In this document: one piece after another, positions 56,016 through 63,473 of the stretch
How positions within the stretch are numbered: the first letter of the stretch is position 1
How the letters are laid out: each line of letters opens with the position of its first letter
DNA from: Bacillus timonensis
GTDB taxonomy: Bacteria; Bacillota; Bacilli; Bacillales; Bacillaceae_L
Direction of reading: 5' to 3'
Assembly (NCBI GenBank): GCA_020171895.1
Contig: JAIVAN010000009.1
Span: forward strand, 186,001-250,000
Length of the DNA: 64,000 nt
The notes under the pieces: model-generated
Told to the model about the DNA's origin: nothing
Database searches by the model: none
Seen by the model: only the letters and a program-made list of their open reading frames with translations
Translations under genes and position numbers: made by a program

Positions 56016-56734
56016 TGTAGTTGTTGTTGTTCTATTAGCTCTTGTATTTCTTGTTGAATAGATGGAGGAAGTTCAAGGAAATCTACCATAGTATACATCT
56101 TCTTTTTATTTAAGTGCGGATAAGAATCTACTACTTTAAGAAAGCATTCTTGGAATAGTAACTGCTTTTCTACTTGTTGTCTATACATAGCGCTTATTGC
56201 TCTTAAGTCATTCATGTATTGTTCCTGAAATTTCAACTTGGATTCCAGGCTGCTCAGGTCATCGAATAGAGAAAAATCATTCTTCACGATACTCATGACC
56301 TCATCCAGATTTTTTTCACTTGAAACATAGTACTCATCGCTCATTAGGTCGTTTAACCAATCACTAAATAGGGATTTGTCTTTTTCTGTCATCTTTAGTT
56401 TTTCTGAATCCGCAACTATTTCTACTAAAGTATCTAAAGCTCTACTATCTAATTCTTTATCCAATGGTTCTCCCTTGGCCATTTTTTTTATTAAATTTAA
56501 TGATTCTTGATTTTCAATTTTTTCTAAAATGTTTTTCATCAGCTGAGCATAAGCCTCTAACTCCTCAATGGGAGCTTCAAACCTTTTAGGAGGTTGCCCT
56601 AAAATTTCACGAACTTGGTTTAGATGATTCCCTATTAACTTCCTCTTTGAATCGTAAATACTTGAGTGATTTGGGTTTTTAATTCCGTATACTTCTCGCG
56701 TCAAGTCTGCAATGTTAAAGGTCTTTTTTGACAT
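55997..56734 (-). CDS. Unknown helical protein, 245 residues
   Basis: I do not recognise it. The start (MSKKTFNIADLTREVYG) and the first 60 residues suggest a DNA-binding or plasmid-type adaptor domain; the rest is helical and charged, with a likely coiled coil at about 170-210 (SSLESKLKFQEQYMNDLRAI). I chose the ATG at 56734, since the upstream TTG at 56767 lies in a terminator stem. It is a single-gene unit with terminators on both sides. Confidence 0.6.
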   Translation of the reverse strand: MSKKTFNIADLTREVYGIKNPNHSSIYDSKRKLIGNHLNQVREILGQPPKRFEAPIEELEAYAQLMKNILEKIENQESLNLIKKMAKGEPLDKELDSRALDTLVEIVADSEKLKMTEKDKSLFSDWLNDLMSDEYYVSSEKNLDEVMSIVKNDFSLFDDLSSLESKLKFQEQYMNDLRAISAMYRQQVEKQLLFQECFLKVVDSYPHLNKKKMYTMVDFLELPPSIQQEIQELIEQQQLQKPSEH

Positions 56735-56763
56735 GTTAAAGTCACACCTTTCATGAATTAGTT

Positions 56764-56797
56764 CCAAAAAAAATCGAAAGAGAACTTCCGATTTTTT
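56764..56797 (-). terminator. Intrinsic terminator after the 74-residue gene
   Basis: AAAAAATCG and CGATTTTTT pair around a 12-base loop, with T residues on the minus strand, ending the radC operon. Confidence 0.75.
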
Positions 56798-56824
56798 GTA
56801 CTCTTCATTTTACACGAATTTCAG

Positions 56825-57049
56825 TTAAGAGGTTAAGGCAATATCCCCTTCCAAGTAATCCACGTAACACCAATCTTCATATCCAATCTTTCGTTGATAG
56901 ATATTTTCGCTTTCTAGACAAATTTTCAATTCAATTTCTTCTCCTTTATCCTTAGCTGTAAAATAAACAAAAGACCAATCTTTCATATCAAAGCTAACGT
57001 GCTCATAGGACCGTTCCTCTAATTCAGTTATATACGCTGAATATATCAT
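56825..57049 (-). CDS. Unknown acidic protein, 74 residues
   Basis: The protein has beta-strand-like text (MIYSAYITELEERSYEHVSF, then WSFVYFTAKDKGEEIELKIC) and no recognised motif. Its ATG overlaps the stop of the 107-residue gene (ATGA), so the two are co-translated. Probably a member of the radC-linked operon; function unknown. Confidence 0.55.
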   Translation of the reverse strand: MIYSAYITELEERSYEHVSFDMKDWSFVYFTAKDKGEEIELKICLESENIYQRKIGYEDWCYVDYLEGDIALTS

Positions 57050-57369
57050 TTCTCATTATCCTCATCTCGCAGTAATACCTCTTCGTAGATTTTTTCGCCA
57101 TTCTTCAGACAAACTAAAAAGAGTGGTTGGTTCGTATCAGCATCAGATGCTACACAAACCAACCACTCATATTCTTCTTTACTGTAAATACAAGAATGAA
57201 CCAATACCATTTCAGGACAAATACTGAGCAATTCCTCTGTCACAAGGTCTTCATCAAGTTCCTCTTTATACAAAAGAACTGACTCCTCTCCAACTTGTTC
57301 TTCATCAACATCGATTCCAAATTGTAAAGACATGAAGATAGTGAAATGTTCGGCGTTATAGTAACACAT
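57046..57369 (-). CDS. Unknown acidic protein, 107 residues
   Basis: The protein is rich in Glu and Asp (EEELDEDLV-like runs) with a beta-rich second half (YEWLVCVASDADTNQPLFLV). It has no known motif. It follows the radC-type gene after 12 bp with a GGGGGAAGG site and overlaps the next gene by 4 bp. Such small acidic proteins can be inhibitors or DNA mimics, but that is speculation here. Confidence 0.55.
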   Translation of the reverse strand: MCYYNAEHFTIFMSLQFGIDVDEEQVGEESVLLYKEELDEDLVTEELLSICPEMVLVHSCIYSKEEYEWLVCVASDADTNQPLFLVCLKNGEKIYEEVLLRDEDNEK

Positions 57370-57381
57370 TGACCTTCCCCC

Positions 57382-57834
57382 TTATATATAACCTTTTTCT
57401 TTCAAGGATGTGTATTTTCCCTCTCCAATAATGAGATGGTCCAACAGCTCAATCCCCATCAGCTTACCTGCTTCAGCAAGACGTTTTGTAACATCGATGT
57501 CTTCTCTTGATGGAGTTGTTTCACCAGATGGATGATTATGAGCTACCATTATACTCGCCGCTGATGATAATATAGCTGATTTCATGACTTCACGAGGACT
57601 GACGATACTTGCGTTTAAGCTACCAATGTGACAGACGTTTATGGATACAGGTTGGTTCTTAGTGTCCAATGTCACAACAATAAAGTGCTCACGGTCTTTG
57701 TCTTCCAATAAGCTTCTCACTAACTCATAGGCGTCTTGAGGAGAACGAATACTCCTTCTTTCATATAGGATACTTGACTCTCTTACTAGCTTGACCGATA
57801 CAATGTTAACCCTCTTTGCTGATGATTTTTTCAT
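57382..57834 (-). CDS. RadC-family JAB-domain protein (short form)
   Basis: The 150-residue protein is the JAB/MPN part of RadC, with the metal motif HNHPSGETTPSREDID and the preceding glutamate in the same fold. It lacks the N-terminal helix-hairpin-helix region of chromosomal RadC. Short versions of this kind are common on mobile elements, including SCC elements, where they may help DNA processing; the true activity is unknown. It starts 8 bp after an AAAGGAGATA site. Confidence 0.85.
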   Translation of the reverse strand: MKKSSAKRVNIVSVKLVRESSILYERRSIRSPQDAYELVRSLLEDKDREHFIVVTLDTKNQPVSINVCHIGSLNASIVSPREVMKSAILSSAASIMVAHNHPSGETTPSREDIDVTKRLAEAGKLMGIELLDHLIIGEGKYTSLKEKGYI

Positions 57835-57860
57835 GTAATATCTCCTTTAGAAAAATAAAA

Positions 57861-57901
57861 AGAGAAAGTATTCAAGTAATAAAGACTTGAACGCTTTCTC
57901 T
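57861..57901 (-). terminator. Intrinsic terminator after the 126-residue gene
   Basis: AGAGAAAGTATTCAAGT pairs with ACTTGAACGCTTTCTCT with one mismatch and is followed on the minus strand by TTTTTATTTT. Confidence 0.85.
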
Positions 57902-57950
57902 AAAATTCATTACTATAATATATATTTAAAAGTTTTAGTTTAACGGCTAT

Positions 57951-58331
57951 CTAAGCATATCTTTTCATCCGTGTAGATAGCTCTTCATATTTTGGAAAAA
58001 TAAAATAAGTAGTCATTGATTCACAAATACCCCACCCCTTTGGAATCACTTTCATTGTGAGACCAGTATAAAAATTCATTCTTAGGATATAAAGTAAAAT
58101 ACATTCATTTTCTATTAATAACTGCTTTAACTCATGATTTGCAGTGTACAGACCCTTAACTTTTCCATCCAAAGTCAAATCAACAAAATTGTCTACACTC
58201 TTTATCCTTAACTCTATACTTTCCCCCTTATTGTTCTTATTAAAGGCAATTTTTTTAATATCACTTAGCATTTCGTTAGACAATAGTTTGGAGATACCAT
58301 TTGGCATTATTAAATCTTCCTTAATAACCAT
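57951..58331 (-). CDS. Unknown protein, 126 residues
   Basis: I do not recognise it. The text is a mix of strands and helices (SIELRIKSVDNFVDLTLDGK, then NECILLYILRMNFYTGLTMK). The start at 58331 has a GGAGGATG site; a later in-frame ATG has a weaker one. It is an isolated gene between the restriction-modification gene and the radC operon. Confidence 0.5.
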   Translation of the reverse strand: MVIKEDLIMPNGISKLLSNEMLSDIKKIAFNKNNKGESIELRIKSVDNFVDLTLDGKVKGLYTANHELKQLLIENECILLYILRMNFYTGLTMKVIPKGWGICESMTTYFIFPKYEELSTRMKRYA

Positions 58332-58438
58332 ATTTTCATCCTCCTATTTTTCACAAGAACATGTGTTCTCTTTTTAATTATATCAAGTCTTAACCAACAT
58401 ATACAACATCCCTAGTAAGTTCCATTTAATATTTATAC

Positions 58439-58476
58439 TTAAAAATAGCGACACATATTGACTATGTCTCGCTATT
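58439..58476 (-). terminator. Intrinsic terminator after the restriction-modification gene
   Basis: AATAGCGAcACATA pairs with TATGTcTCGCTATT around a short loop, followed on the minus strand by a T-run. Confidence 0.75.
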
Positions 58477-58482
58477 CACTCT

Positions 58483-61080
58483 TTACTTTAATATATTTAT
58501 TTTTTCCACTGTATCTTTCATTCGTTGTGTCAGTTCAATCATGTTTAACTTAAAGCTCTGGATTTCCTTATAAGCAGCTACGATTTCTAGTTGCTTATCC
58601 CAGTCAGGTAGTCCATTCTCATTAGCTGGAAATTCAATTAATATATCTCTGACTTTACCAACATGAGCTTCATTTGCTCTACTAAAACGACCCAACCTTA
58701 CCAAATTCTCCTTCAAGTACAGTTCTAGATACTCAATATTTACTTGAGATGGGTTAATTATTTCAATTAGACCTCTATTCTCTGTTCCATAAAAAGGTTC
58801 ATCATGTACTCTTACGTCTTTGGCTGCATCCCCTTTTATATTCCAACTAATTATTTTCTTTTTAGAAGTTTCATCCCTGTTCTCATTTTCGAATAAGACC
58901 GGTGGAAATTCATCGGAGTACATAAAATCAACTGGTCCACTAATCTGTGACGAATATAAAGGGTACTTCCCTTTGTTTAATTTTGCATAGCGAATTGTTG
59001 GCTTGAATGCTGGTGCGCCAACAATAAAATAATTTGCATCTGACAATTGAATAGATACACTGTTTTCATAGTTGAACATATTAGTGTAATTTTTATTCAT
59101 TTCAGCGATTTCATTTTCAAGTTCAATCTGGAATGTACCAAAGATACCTACAGACTCATTAACAGAAATCGAATCGTCTTCTTCATTATTAAATACATCA
59201 AATAATTCAGACCATTTTTTTGCATTATTAAATTCTGTACGAGTTACAAAAGCACATTTTGGGTCAGCACTCTCACCAGCTAGCCTCTGTTCCCAAGCAG
59301 CCTCCATTGTAATTAAATCGTCTTTTTCGATTGGGGCTCTAAATTGGTCTAATGAAACACCAATATCTTCTACATTATAAAGCATGACCTTCGAGTACTT
59401 ATTGACATCGGTTTTTTTCTGGAAGATTAGCATGTATGTTTTCCAATTGTTATTCTCAAACATTCCCTTAGGAAAGGCTACAATCCCCAACATATCTGTT
59501 TTACTTTTCAACAAGTCTCTGGTTTTGGAGTTTACATTTTTTAAAATCCCTTCAGGCACAATTACAAAAGCCATACCCGGGTCCATGTTTTGAATTTGCT
59601 CTACAATGTATTTAATAAAACGACTCTCAATACCTAGTCCACTAGATGAATAGAAAGTGTTTAAATTACCTAATTGTTCTAAGCTTTTGTCAATTTCAGA
59701 AACTCCGCTACTAAAAAATGGAACATTTGCAAAAACGTAGTCTGCAGGATGATTAACTACAAATTCATTTTCTTTTTGTGCAGCTTTTGTAATTTCAGCC
59801 AAAGTGCCTGTACCATTTCTATCTGTATACAGGAAAGTTCGATTAATTATCCTATTAATTTCTGAGATGTGGTTAATCGTAGGATTTTCTGCAATTACAT
59901 CTAAGAGATGCAATACCATATTTGCTTTAGCTAAAGTAATCATTTCTCTAGATTTATCTATTCCTAACGCATTGTAAGTTCTATAATTAAAGTCAAAAGG
60001 ATAGTTTAATCCTTCCAAAACAAATCCGCCTACTCCGCAAGCTAAGTCAATAATTCTTGCTGTCTCTGATGGATTTGCCATTCTCCAGATTGTCTGCACC
60101 ACATTTCTAGGTGTAATATGCTGCCCATTTTTAATTTTTCCTTCTCTATTTGAAGAGCCAAGGAAGGTTTCTAGCACTCTTCTTTTAAAGTCAGGGTCTA
60201 ATTTTTTGTGAGCAATATTACCTAGTGTTTCTAGGTCGTTTAGGACAGATTTAAATGTGGTCTCTTGCCCAGTAAATGCAAATCCTTGAGGGTCTATAAT
60301 ACCCGGTTCTTCTGGCATGCAAGGGAAAATTCTATTACTAATATGGGTACGTATTGAATTAGTGTACGTCCATAGTGAATCTTCAACATCATCTTTTGCT
60401 AATGTTGAAATTCTATAGTCCTTAGGAAGTAACCCTGCATCAGAAATGCCTTTGTATACTAATAACTCAACAAAGGTTGCTAAACATTTGTGAGCTTGTT
60501 CTCCTGTACAAACAAATATCTTTTGCCAAAGACTTTTAATTATCCGGCTTTTGTTTTTAATGGGATTGTAATAATCCTCTTGCGGATTAATTTCAAAATC
60601 ATTATTTGCTGGCTCATTATCTTTAAGTGCTTGTGAGGCAAATAATTTCAGGTTTTCAATTATTGCTTCGTTCTCTCCAGTTATGACACGAGGTCCAAAA
60701 CAGGTAACTTGAAACCCTTTATTTAATGTATTAATTTCGATGAGCATATCCCCTTTTAATCTATAAAGCACCTTTATTCTAGAACCAGCTCGGGCAATAA
60801 AGAACTTAGTTTCAGGAAGAGCATCTAAATAGTTTTCTTTAATTTGATTTACTGCTTCCTCTAACTGGGAGTCATCGACTTTATCTTCAATTGCAATGAT
60901 AACCTTTTTCGTTTCAATACCTTGAGCAATTAATTGGTCTGGTTTTTTCTTGCTATTCGAGCAATTGAAACCCTCTTTTTTTAAATCCTGAAACGAGATA
61001 TCATTACATTTATAAAGCTTAATGTTCCATGTTTGGTCTAAAACCAAAGATGGTAACCCCTGAGATAAACTTTCTGACAT
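58483..61080 (-). CDS. Single-chain type IIG-like restriction-modification protein
   Basis: The 865-residue protein has three parts. The N-terminus (about 1-130) looks like a PD-(D/E)xK nuclease domain: KPDQLI (D48) and IIAIEDK (E65, K67). An N6-adenine methylase of the HsdM type follows, with GQHITPRNVV, motif I DLACGVGGF (345-353), and motif IV as ANVPFF (451-456). The usual NPPF/Y is thus changed at its second residue. The C-terminus (about 690-865) resembles half of a type I specificity subunit. It should cut and methylate on its own. GGAGGGG precedes the ATG. Confidence 0.75.
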   Translation of the reverse strand: MSESLSQGLPSLVLDQTWNIKLYKCNDISFQDLKKEGFNCSNSKKKPDQLIAQGIETKKVIIAIEDKVDDSQLEEAVNQIKENYLDALPETKFFIARAGSRIKVLYRLKGDMLIEINTLNKGFQVTCFGPRVITGENEAIIENLKLFASQALKDNEPANNDFEINPQEDYYNPIKNKSRIIKSLWQKIFVCTGEQAHKCLATFVELLVYKGISDAGLLPKDYRISTLAKDDVEDSLWTYTNSIRTHISNRIFPCMPEEPGIIDPQGFAFTGQETTFKSVLNDLETLGNIAHKKLDPDFKRRVLETFLGSSNREGKIKNGQHITPRNVVQTIWRMANPSETARIIDLACGVGGFVLEGLNYPFDFNYRTYNALGIDKSREMITLAKANMVLHLLDVIAENPTINHISEINRIINRTFLYTDRNGTGTLAEITKAAQKENEFVVNHPADYVFANVPFFSSGVSEIDKSLEQLGNLNTFYSSSGLGIESRFIKYIVEQIQNMDPGMAFVIVPEGILKNVNSKTRDLLKSKTDMLGIVAFPKGMFENNNWKTYMLIFQKKTDVNKYSKVMLYNVEDIGVSLDQFRAPIEKDDLITMEAAWEQRLAGESADPKCAFVTRTEFNNAKKWSELFDVFNNEEDDSISVNESVGIFGTFQIELENEIAEMNKNYTNMFNYENSVSIQLSDANYFIVGAPAFKPTIRYAKLNKGKYPLYSSQISGPVDFMYSDEFPPVLFENENRDETSKKKIISWNIKGDAAKDVRVHDEPFYGTENRGLIEIINPSQVNIEYLELYLKENLVRLGRFSRANEAHVGKVRDILIEFPANENGLPDWDKQLEIVAAYKEIQSFKLNMIELTQRMKDTVEKINILK

Positions 61081-61094
61081 AAAACCCCTCCGAT

Positions 61095-61112
61095 GCGCAC
61101 TAATTTGTGCGT
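61095..61112. promoter_or_regulatory. Operator-like palindrome downstream of the R-M promoter
   Basis: GCGCACTAATTTGTGCGT is an imperfect palindrome between the promoter and the start codon of the restriction-modification gene. It resembles a second copy at 61161-61178. Confidence 0.5.
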
Positions 61113-61132
61113 TTGTATTTATTGTTGTTTTT

Positions 61133-61160
61133 ATTGTAACACACGAACCAAAATAGTCAA
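61133..61160 (-). promoter_or_regulatory. Promoter of the restriction-modification gene
   Basis: TTGACT (61155-61160) and TACAAT (61133-61138) lie 16 bp apart on the minus strand, about 53 bp before the start codon. Palindromic repeats lie on both sides. Confidence 0.6.
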
Positions 61161-61178
61161 GCGCACAACTTTGTGCAC
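61161..61178. promoter_or_regulatory. Operator-like palindrome upstream of the R-M promoter
   Basis: GCGCACAACTTTGTGCAC is an 18-bp imperfect palindrome adjoining the -35 box, with its centre 66 bp from the downstream copy. Confidence 0.5.
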
Positions 61179-61213
61179 TAATAAAAATAGAGTAATCTAT
61201 AAAGACTACTCTT

Positions 61214-61224
61214 AAAAAACCTCA
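61214..61224. repeat. Right terminal inverted repeat of the element
   Basis: AAAAAACCTCA is the exact inverse of TGAGGTTTTTT at 45612-45622 and lies six bases inside the rlmH-side att core. Confidence 0.6.
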
Positions 61225-61225
61225 T

Positions 61226-61705
61226 TTACTTATGGTACGGTTCCCCACGATTAATCCGAAACGCCCGATACACCTGCTCCAACAAAATCAACCTCATCAA
61301 TTGATGTGGAAACGTCATTTTAGAAAACGACAACGTATCATTAGCCCGCTTTATCACTTCATCACTTAATCCTAGTGATCCACCAATCACAAATGCAATT
61401 TTGCTTTTTCCGTATGTCGCAAGTTTATCTAAGTCACTTGCAAGTTGTTCAGATGATTTCATTTTGCCATTAATCGCAAGAGCGATGACATGTGTATCGT
61501 CTGAAATTTTGGCAAGAATACGTTCTCCTTCTTTTTGTTTTACGATCAGCATCTCTTGCTCACTTAAGTTTTCAGGTGCTTTTTCATCGGGTAATTCCAT
61601 TACATCTATTTTTGCATACGCATTAAGTCGTTTTAAGTATTCATTGATTCCTTGCGTTAAGTATTTTTCTTTTAGTTTACCTATTGTTAAAATTGAGATA
61701 TTCAC
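61226..61705 (-). CDS. rlmH: 23S rRNA (pseudouridine1915-N3)-methyltransferase
   Basis: The protein reads [19 protein letters not shown], has the SPOUT-fold glycine loop [13 protein letters not shown], and ends RGEPYHK. It methylates the pseudouridine in helix 69 of 23S rRNA. I place a GTG start at 61705, giving 159 residues, exactly the usual length; a longer frame to 61717 is possible. The gene is the homologue of staphylococcal orfX, whose 3' end is the SCC insertion site. It also carries the right junction here. Confidence 0.95.
   Translation of the reverse strand: MNISILTIGKLKEKYLTQGINEYLKRLNAYAKIDVMELPDEKAPENLSEQEMLIVKQKEGERILAKISDDTHVIALAINGKMKSSEQLASDLDKLATYGKSKIAFVIGGSLGLSDEVIKRANDTLSFSKMTFPHQLMRLILLEQVYRAFRINRGEPYHK
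61230..61246 (-). repeat. attR: rlmH 3' end junction
   Basis: GGGGAACCGTACCATAAGTAA (minus strand) encodes the last residues of RlmH and the stop. It matches attL at 45581-45597 in 15 of 17 bases; differences are silent within the codons. Confidence 0.8.
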
Positions 61706-61729
61706 AACGTTCCCCACTTTACAAACATC

Positions 61730-61771
61730 TTATCCACAAAACTTATCCACATATCCACATTTTCTATCCAC
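61730..61771. promoter_or_regulatory. DnaA-box cluster upstream of rlmH
   Basis: Two perfect TTATCCACA boxes (61730-61738, 61743-61751) and two TATCCACA boxes with other first bases (61751-61758, 61764-61771) fall in 42 bp. B. subtilis has DnaA-binding clusters outside oriC, one of them, as I recall, beside yydA (rlmH). Confidence 0.65.
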
Positions 61772-61787
61772 ATCTTGTATGCGAATA

Positions 61788-61946
61788 TTAGTTCCCTACT
61801 ACATATATCGCGTTATTTTGACAAAATTCACAGGTTGTTGATAACTTTTCCTCACCTTGAAGCTCTTTCATATCCGGTGCCACTTCATATTGGTCCACGA
61901 TCATTTCCAAAGCTAATTCAATATGTTCTAAACAACATTTAATCAT
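61788..61946 (-). CDS. yyzF: CxxH/CxxC small protein (YyzF family)
   Basis: This short gene encodes 52 residues: MIKCCLEHIELALEMIVDQY, then a middle part, and CEFCQNNAIYVVGN at the end. The CxxH and CxxC pairs could bind zinc and are the family hallmark. The start follows a TGGAGGAAAG site. It occupies the same place, between rlmH and htrC, in related Bacillus genomes. Function is unknown. Confidence 0.8.
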   Translation of the reverse strand: MIKCCLEHIELALEMIVDQYEVAPDMKELQGEEKLSTTCEFCQNNAIYVVGN

Positions 61947-61961
61947 CTATCTTTCCTCCAT

Positions 61962-62043
61962 TTATTCACAGTGGATAATTTCTATTATTGTCCCATCATA
62001 CCTTACTCCCTATTCCTTTTCAATTCTACTTCAGTTATCCACA
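61962..62043. promoter_or_regulatory. Second group of DnaA-box-like sites
   Basis: TTATTCACA (about 61962) and TTATCCACA (about 62035) flank the yyzF promoter region on the other side. They extend the DnaA-box cluster at 61730-61771. Confidence 0.4.
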
Positions 62044-62058
62044 ATACCTTTTCCCTAT

Positions 62059-62088
62059 AAAAAAAGACAGAGAAGATTATCTCTTCTC
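62059..62088 (-). terminator. Intrinsic terminator after htrC
   Basis: GAGAAGA (62070-62076) pairs with TCTTCTC (62082-62088), with a run of T residues on the minus strand. Confidence 0.8.
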
Positions 62089-62103
62089 CATCTCTAGTAG
62101 TAG

Positions 62104-63348
62104 TTATAACGATTCTTCAGCTAAACGAATCGTGACGGTTTGCTTTTTGCCGTTACGATAAATAGTTACTTCCATTGAATCTCCCACTTTCTTCTCATTA
62201 TATAAGTGTTTTCTGAGACCAATGACTGAGTCTACTTTTTCTCCATCTAATTCAACAATAACATCTAATTCTTTTAATCCCGCTTGAGCAGCAGGTGTAT
62301 TAGGGAGTACTTCTAAAATTGCAATTCCTTCATTAACGTCTTCTGGTAAATGCAGTGTTTGTTGGTGATGGTAAGCGGAAATTTCACTTAGTGCTTTTAA
62401 TTGTCCAACCCCCATGAATGGGCGTCGAACTTCACCGAATGATTCTAAATCTTCGATAATTGGTTTTGCAGCAGTGATAGGAATCGATAAACCAATGCCC
62501 TCTACCGCTTGTTTCGCTATTTTCATTGAGTTTATTCCAATAACTTCTCCATTAATATTAACAAGGGCTCCACCACTGTTTCCTGGGTTGATGGCAGCAT
62601 CCGTTTGCATAACCTCTGCATTCCAATCTGGGGTGCCGTCTTGGTTTATATCAACGGGGATCGTTCGATTTAATCCCGATATGATTCCTTGTGTGACAGA
62701 GCCTGAAAACTGAAGTCCCAATGGATTACCTATTGCTAGCACTGGCTCTCCTAATTTTACAGAATCCGAATTGCCAAACTGTGCGACCTTTTTTACATGA
62801 CTGCCTTCAATTTCAAGAACTGCTAGGTCGGTCCAAATATCACTACCTAATAATCTCGCTTTCACTCTTGTACCATCACTTAGACTCACTTCGATATCTG
62901 AAGCACCTTGTATAACATGGTGGTTCGTCACAACGAATGCTTTATCTCCTGCTTTTTTATACACAACACCAGAACCTGTCCCGGCTTCTTGTGCACCGTT
63001 TGACCAAAAATTAGATTGTTGTAAATTTACAATACCCACAACTGCTTCTGATACTTTTTCAACAGCAGTTGTAATTTCTGATGTCACATTTAAGGTAATG
63101 TTTTTTTGAGTGCCTGATTCTTGTTCACGCTCATCAAGCTCTGCTAGACCATTTTGATCTTCACCTCTAATATCCATTTCATAAGGAAGTAGATCTAGCC
63201 TTGATAGTGCTGGAATGGATAAAATCAGTAAAAAAGCTCCCAGTACGGCGCCCACAGCAGCAGAAATAATCCATCCACCCCTATTACCTTTTTGCTTTCT
63301 TTTTTTTATGTGCTCATAGTCTTGATCATAATAACCCACAATCATCAT
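62104..63348 (-). CDS. htrC: HtrA-family membrane serine protease (YyxA/HtrC)
   Basis: The 414-residue protein has one N-terminal membrane helix (about 25-48). An extracellular trypsin-like domain carries H144 (VVTNHHVI), D174 (DLAVLEI) and S258 (NPGNSGGAL), and a C-terminal PDZ domain follows (about 310-405). It degrades or refolds misfolded exported proteins. The first Met codons are close together (62104-63348 assumes the earliest), and a start at the GTG for VGYY is also possible. It lies between walJ and yyzF as in Bacillus. Confidence 0.92.
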   Translation of the reverse strand: MMIVGYYDQDYEHIKKRKQKGNRGGWIISAAVGAVLGAFLLILSIPALSRLDLLPYEMDIRGEDQNGLAELDEREQESGTQKNITLNVTSEITTAVEKVSEAVVGIVNLQQSNFWSNGAQEAGTGSGVVYKKAGDKAFVVTNHHVIQGASDIEVSLSDGTRVKARLLGSDIWTDLAVLEIEGSHVKKVAQFGNSDSVKLGEPVLAIGNPLGLQFSGSVTQGIISGLNRTIPVDINQDGTPDWNAEVMQTDAAINPGNSGGALVNINGEVIGINSMKIAKQAVEGIGLSIPITAAKPIIEDLESFGEVRRPFMGVGQLKALSEISAYHHQQTLHLPEDVNEGIAILEVLPNTPAAQAGLKELDVIVELDGEKVDSVIGLRKHLYNEKKVGDSMEVTIYRNGKKQTVTIRLAEESL

Positions 63349-63427
63349 CCCTTTCCGATAACAAAATGAGTATAACTAGTATTTGTTTCTAAAAGAGATT
63401 ATACCCAGCTATTCTTAAAATTGTATT

Positions 63428-63455
63428 AAAAAAAGAGCATATTTTTTATATGCCC
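63428..63455 (-). terminator. Intrinsic terminator after walJ
   Basis: GAGCATAT and ATATGCC form a stem with T-rich loop, followed on the minus strand by a run of T residues. Confidence 0.7.
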
Positions 63456-63473
63456 ATTCTACTAACATTTAAA

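Larger units (their letters stand above)
45581..61246. mobile_element. SCC-like element integrated at the 3' end of rlmH
   Basis: The element runs from a duplicate of the rlmH tail (45581-45597) to the real rlmH tail (61230-61246), the site used by staphylococcal SCC. Fifteen of 17 bases match between the two copies, and an 11-bp inverted repeat lies just inside each end. Inside are a large serine recombinase, a resolvase-like partner, a DUF927 helicase, a RadC-type protein, several small unknown genes, and cargo that looks like phage defence. All genes except one candidate toxin are on the minus strand. It differs from classic SCC in having one active recombinase gene and no mec-type cargo. 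Confidence 0.82.

Noticed and set aside
61730-62043. Replication origin
   Set aside because: DnaA boxes are present but there are no dnaA/dnaN genes and no clear AT-rich unwinding region; a titration cluster is more likely.
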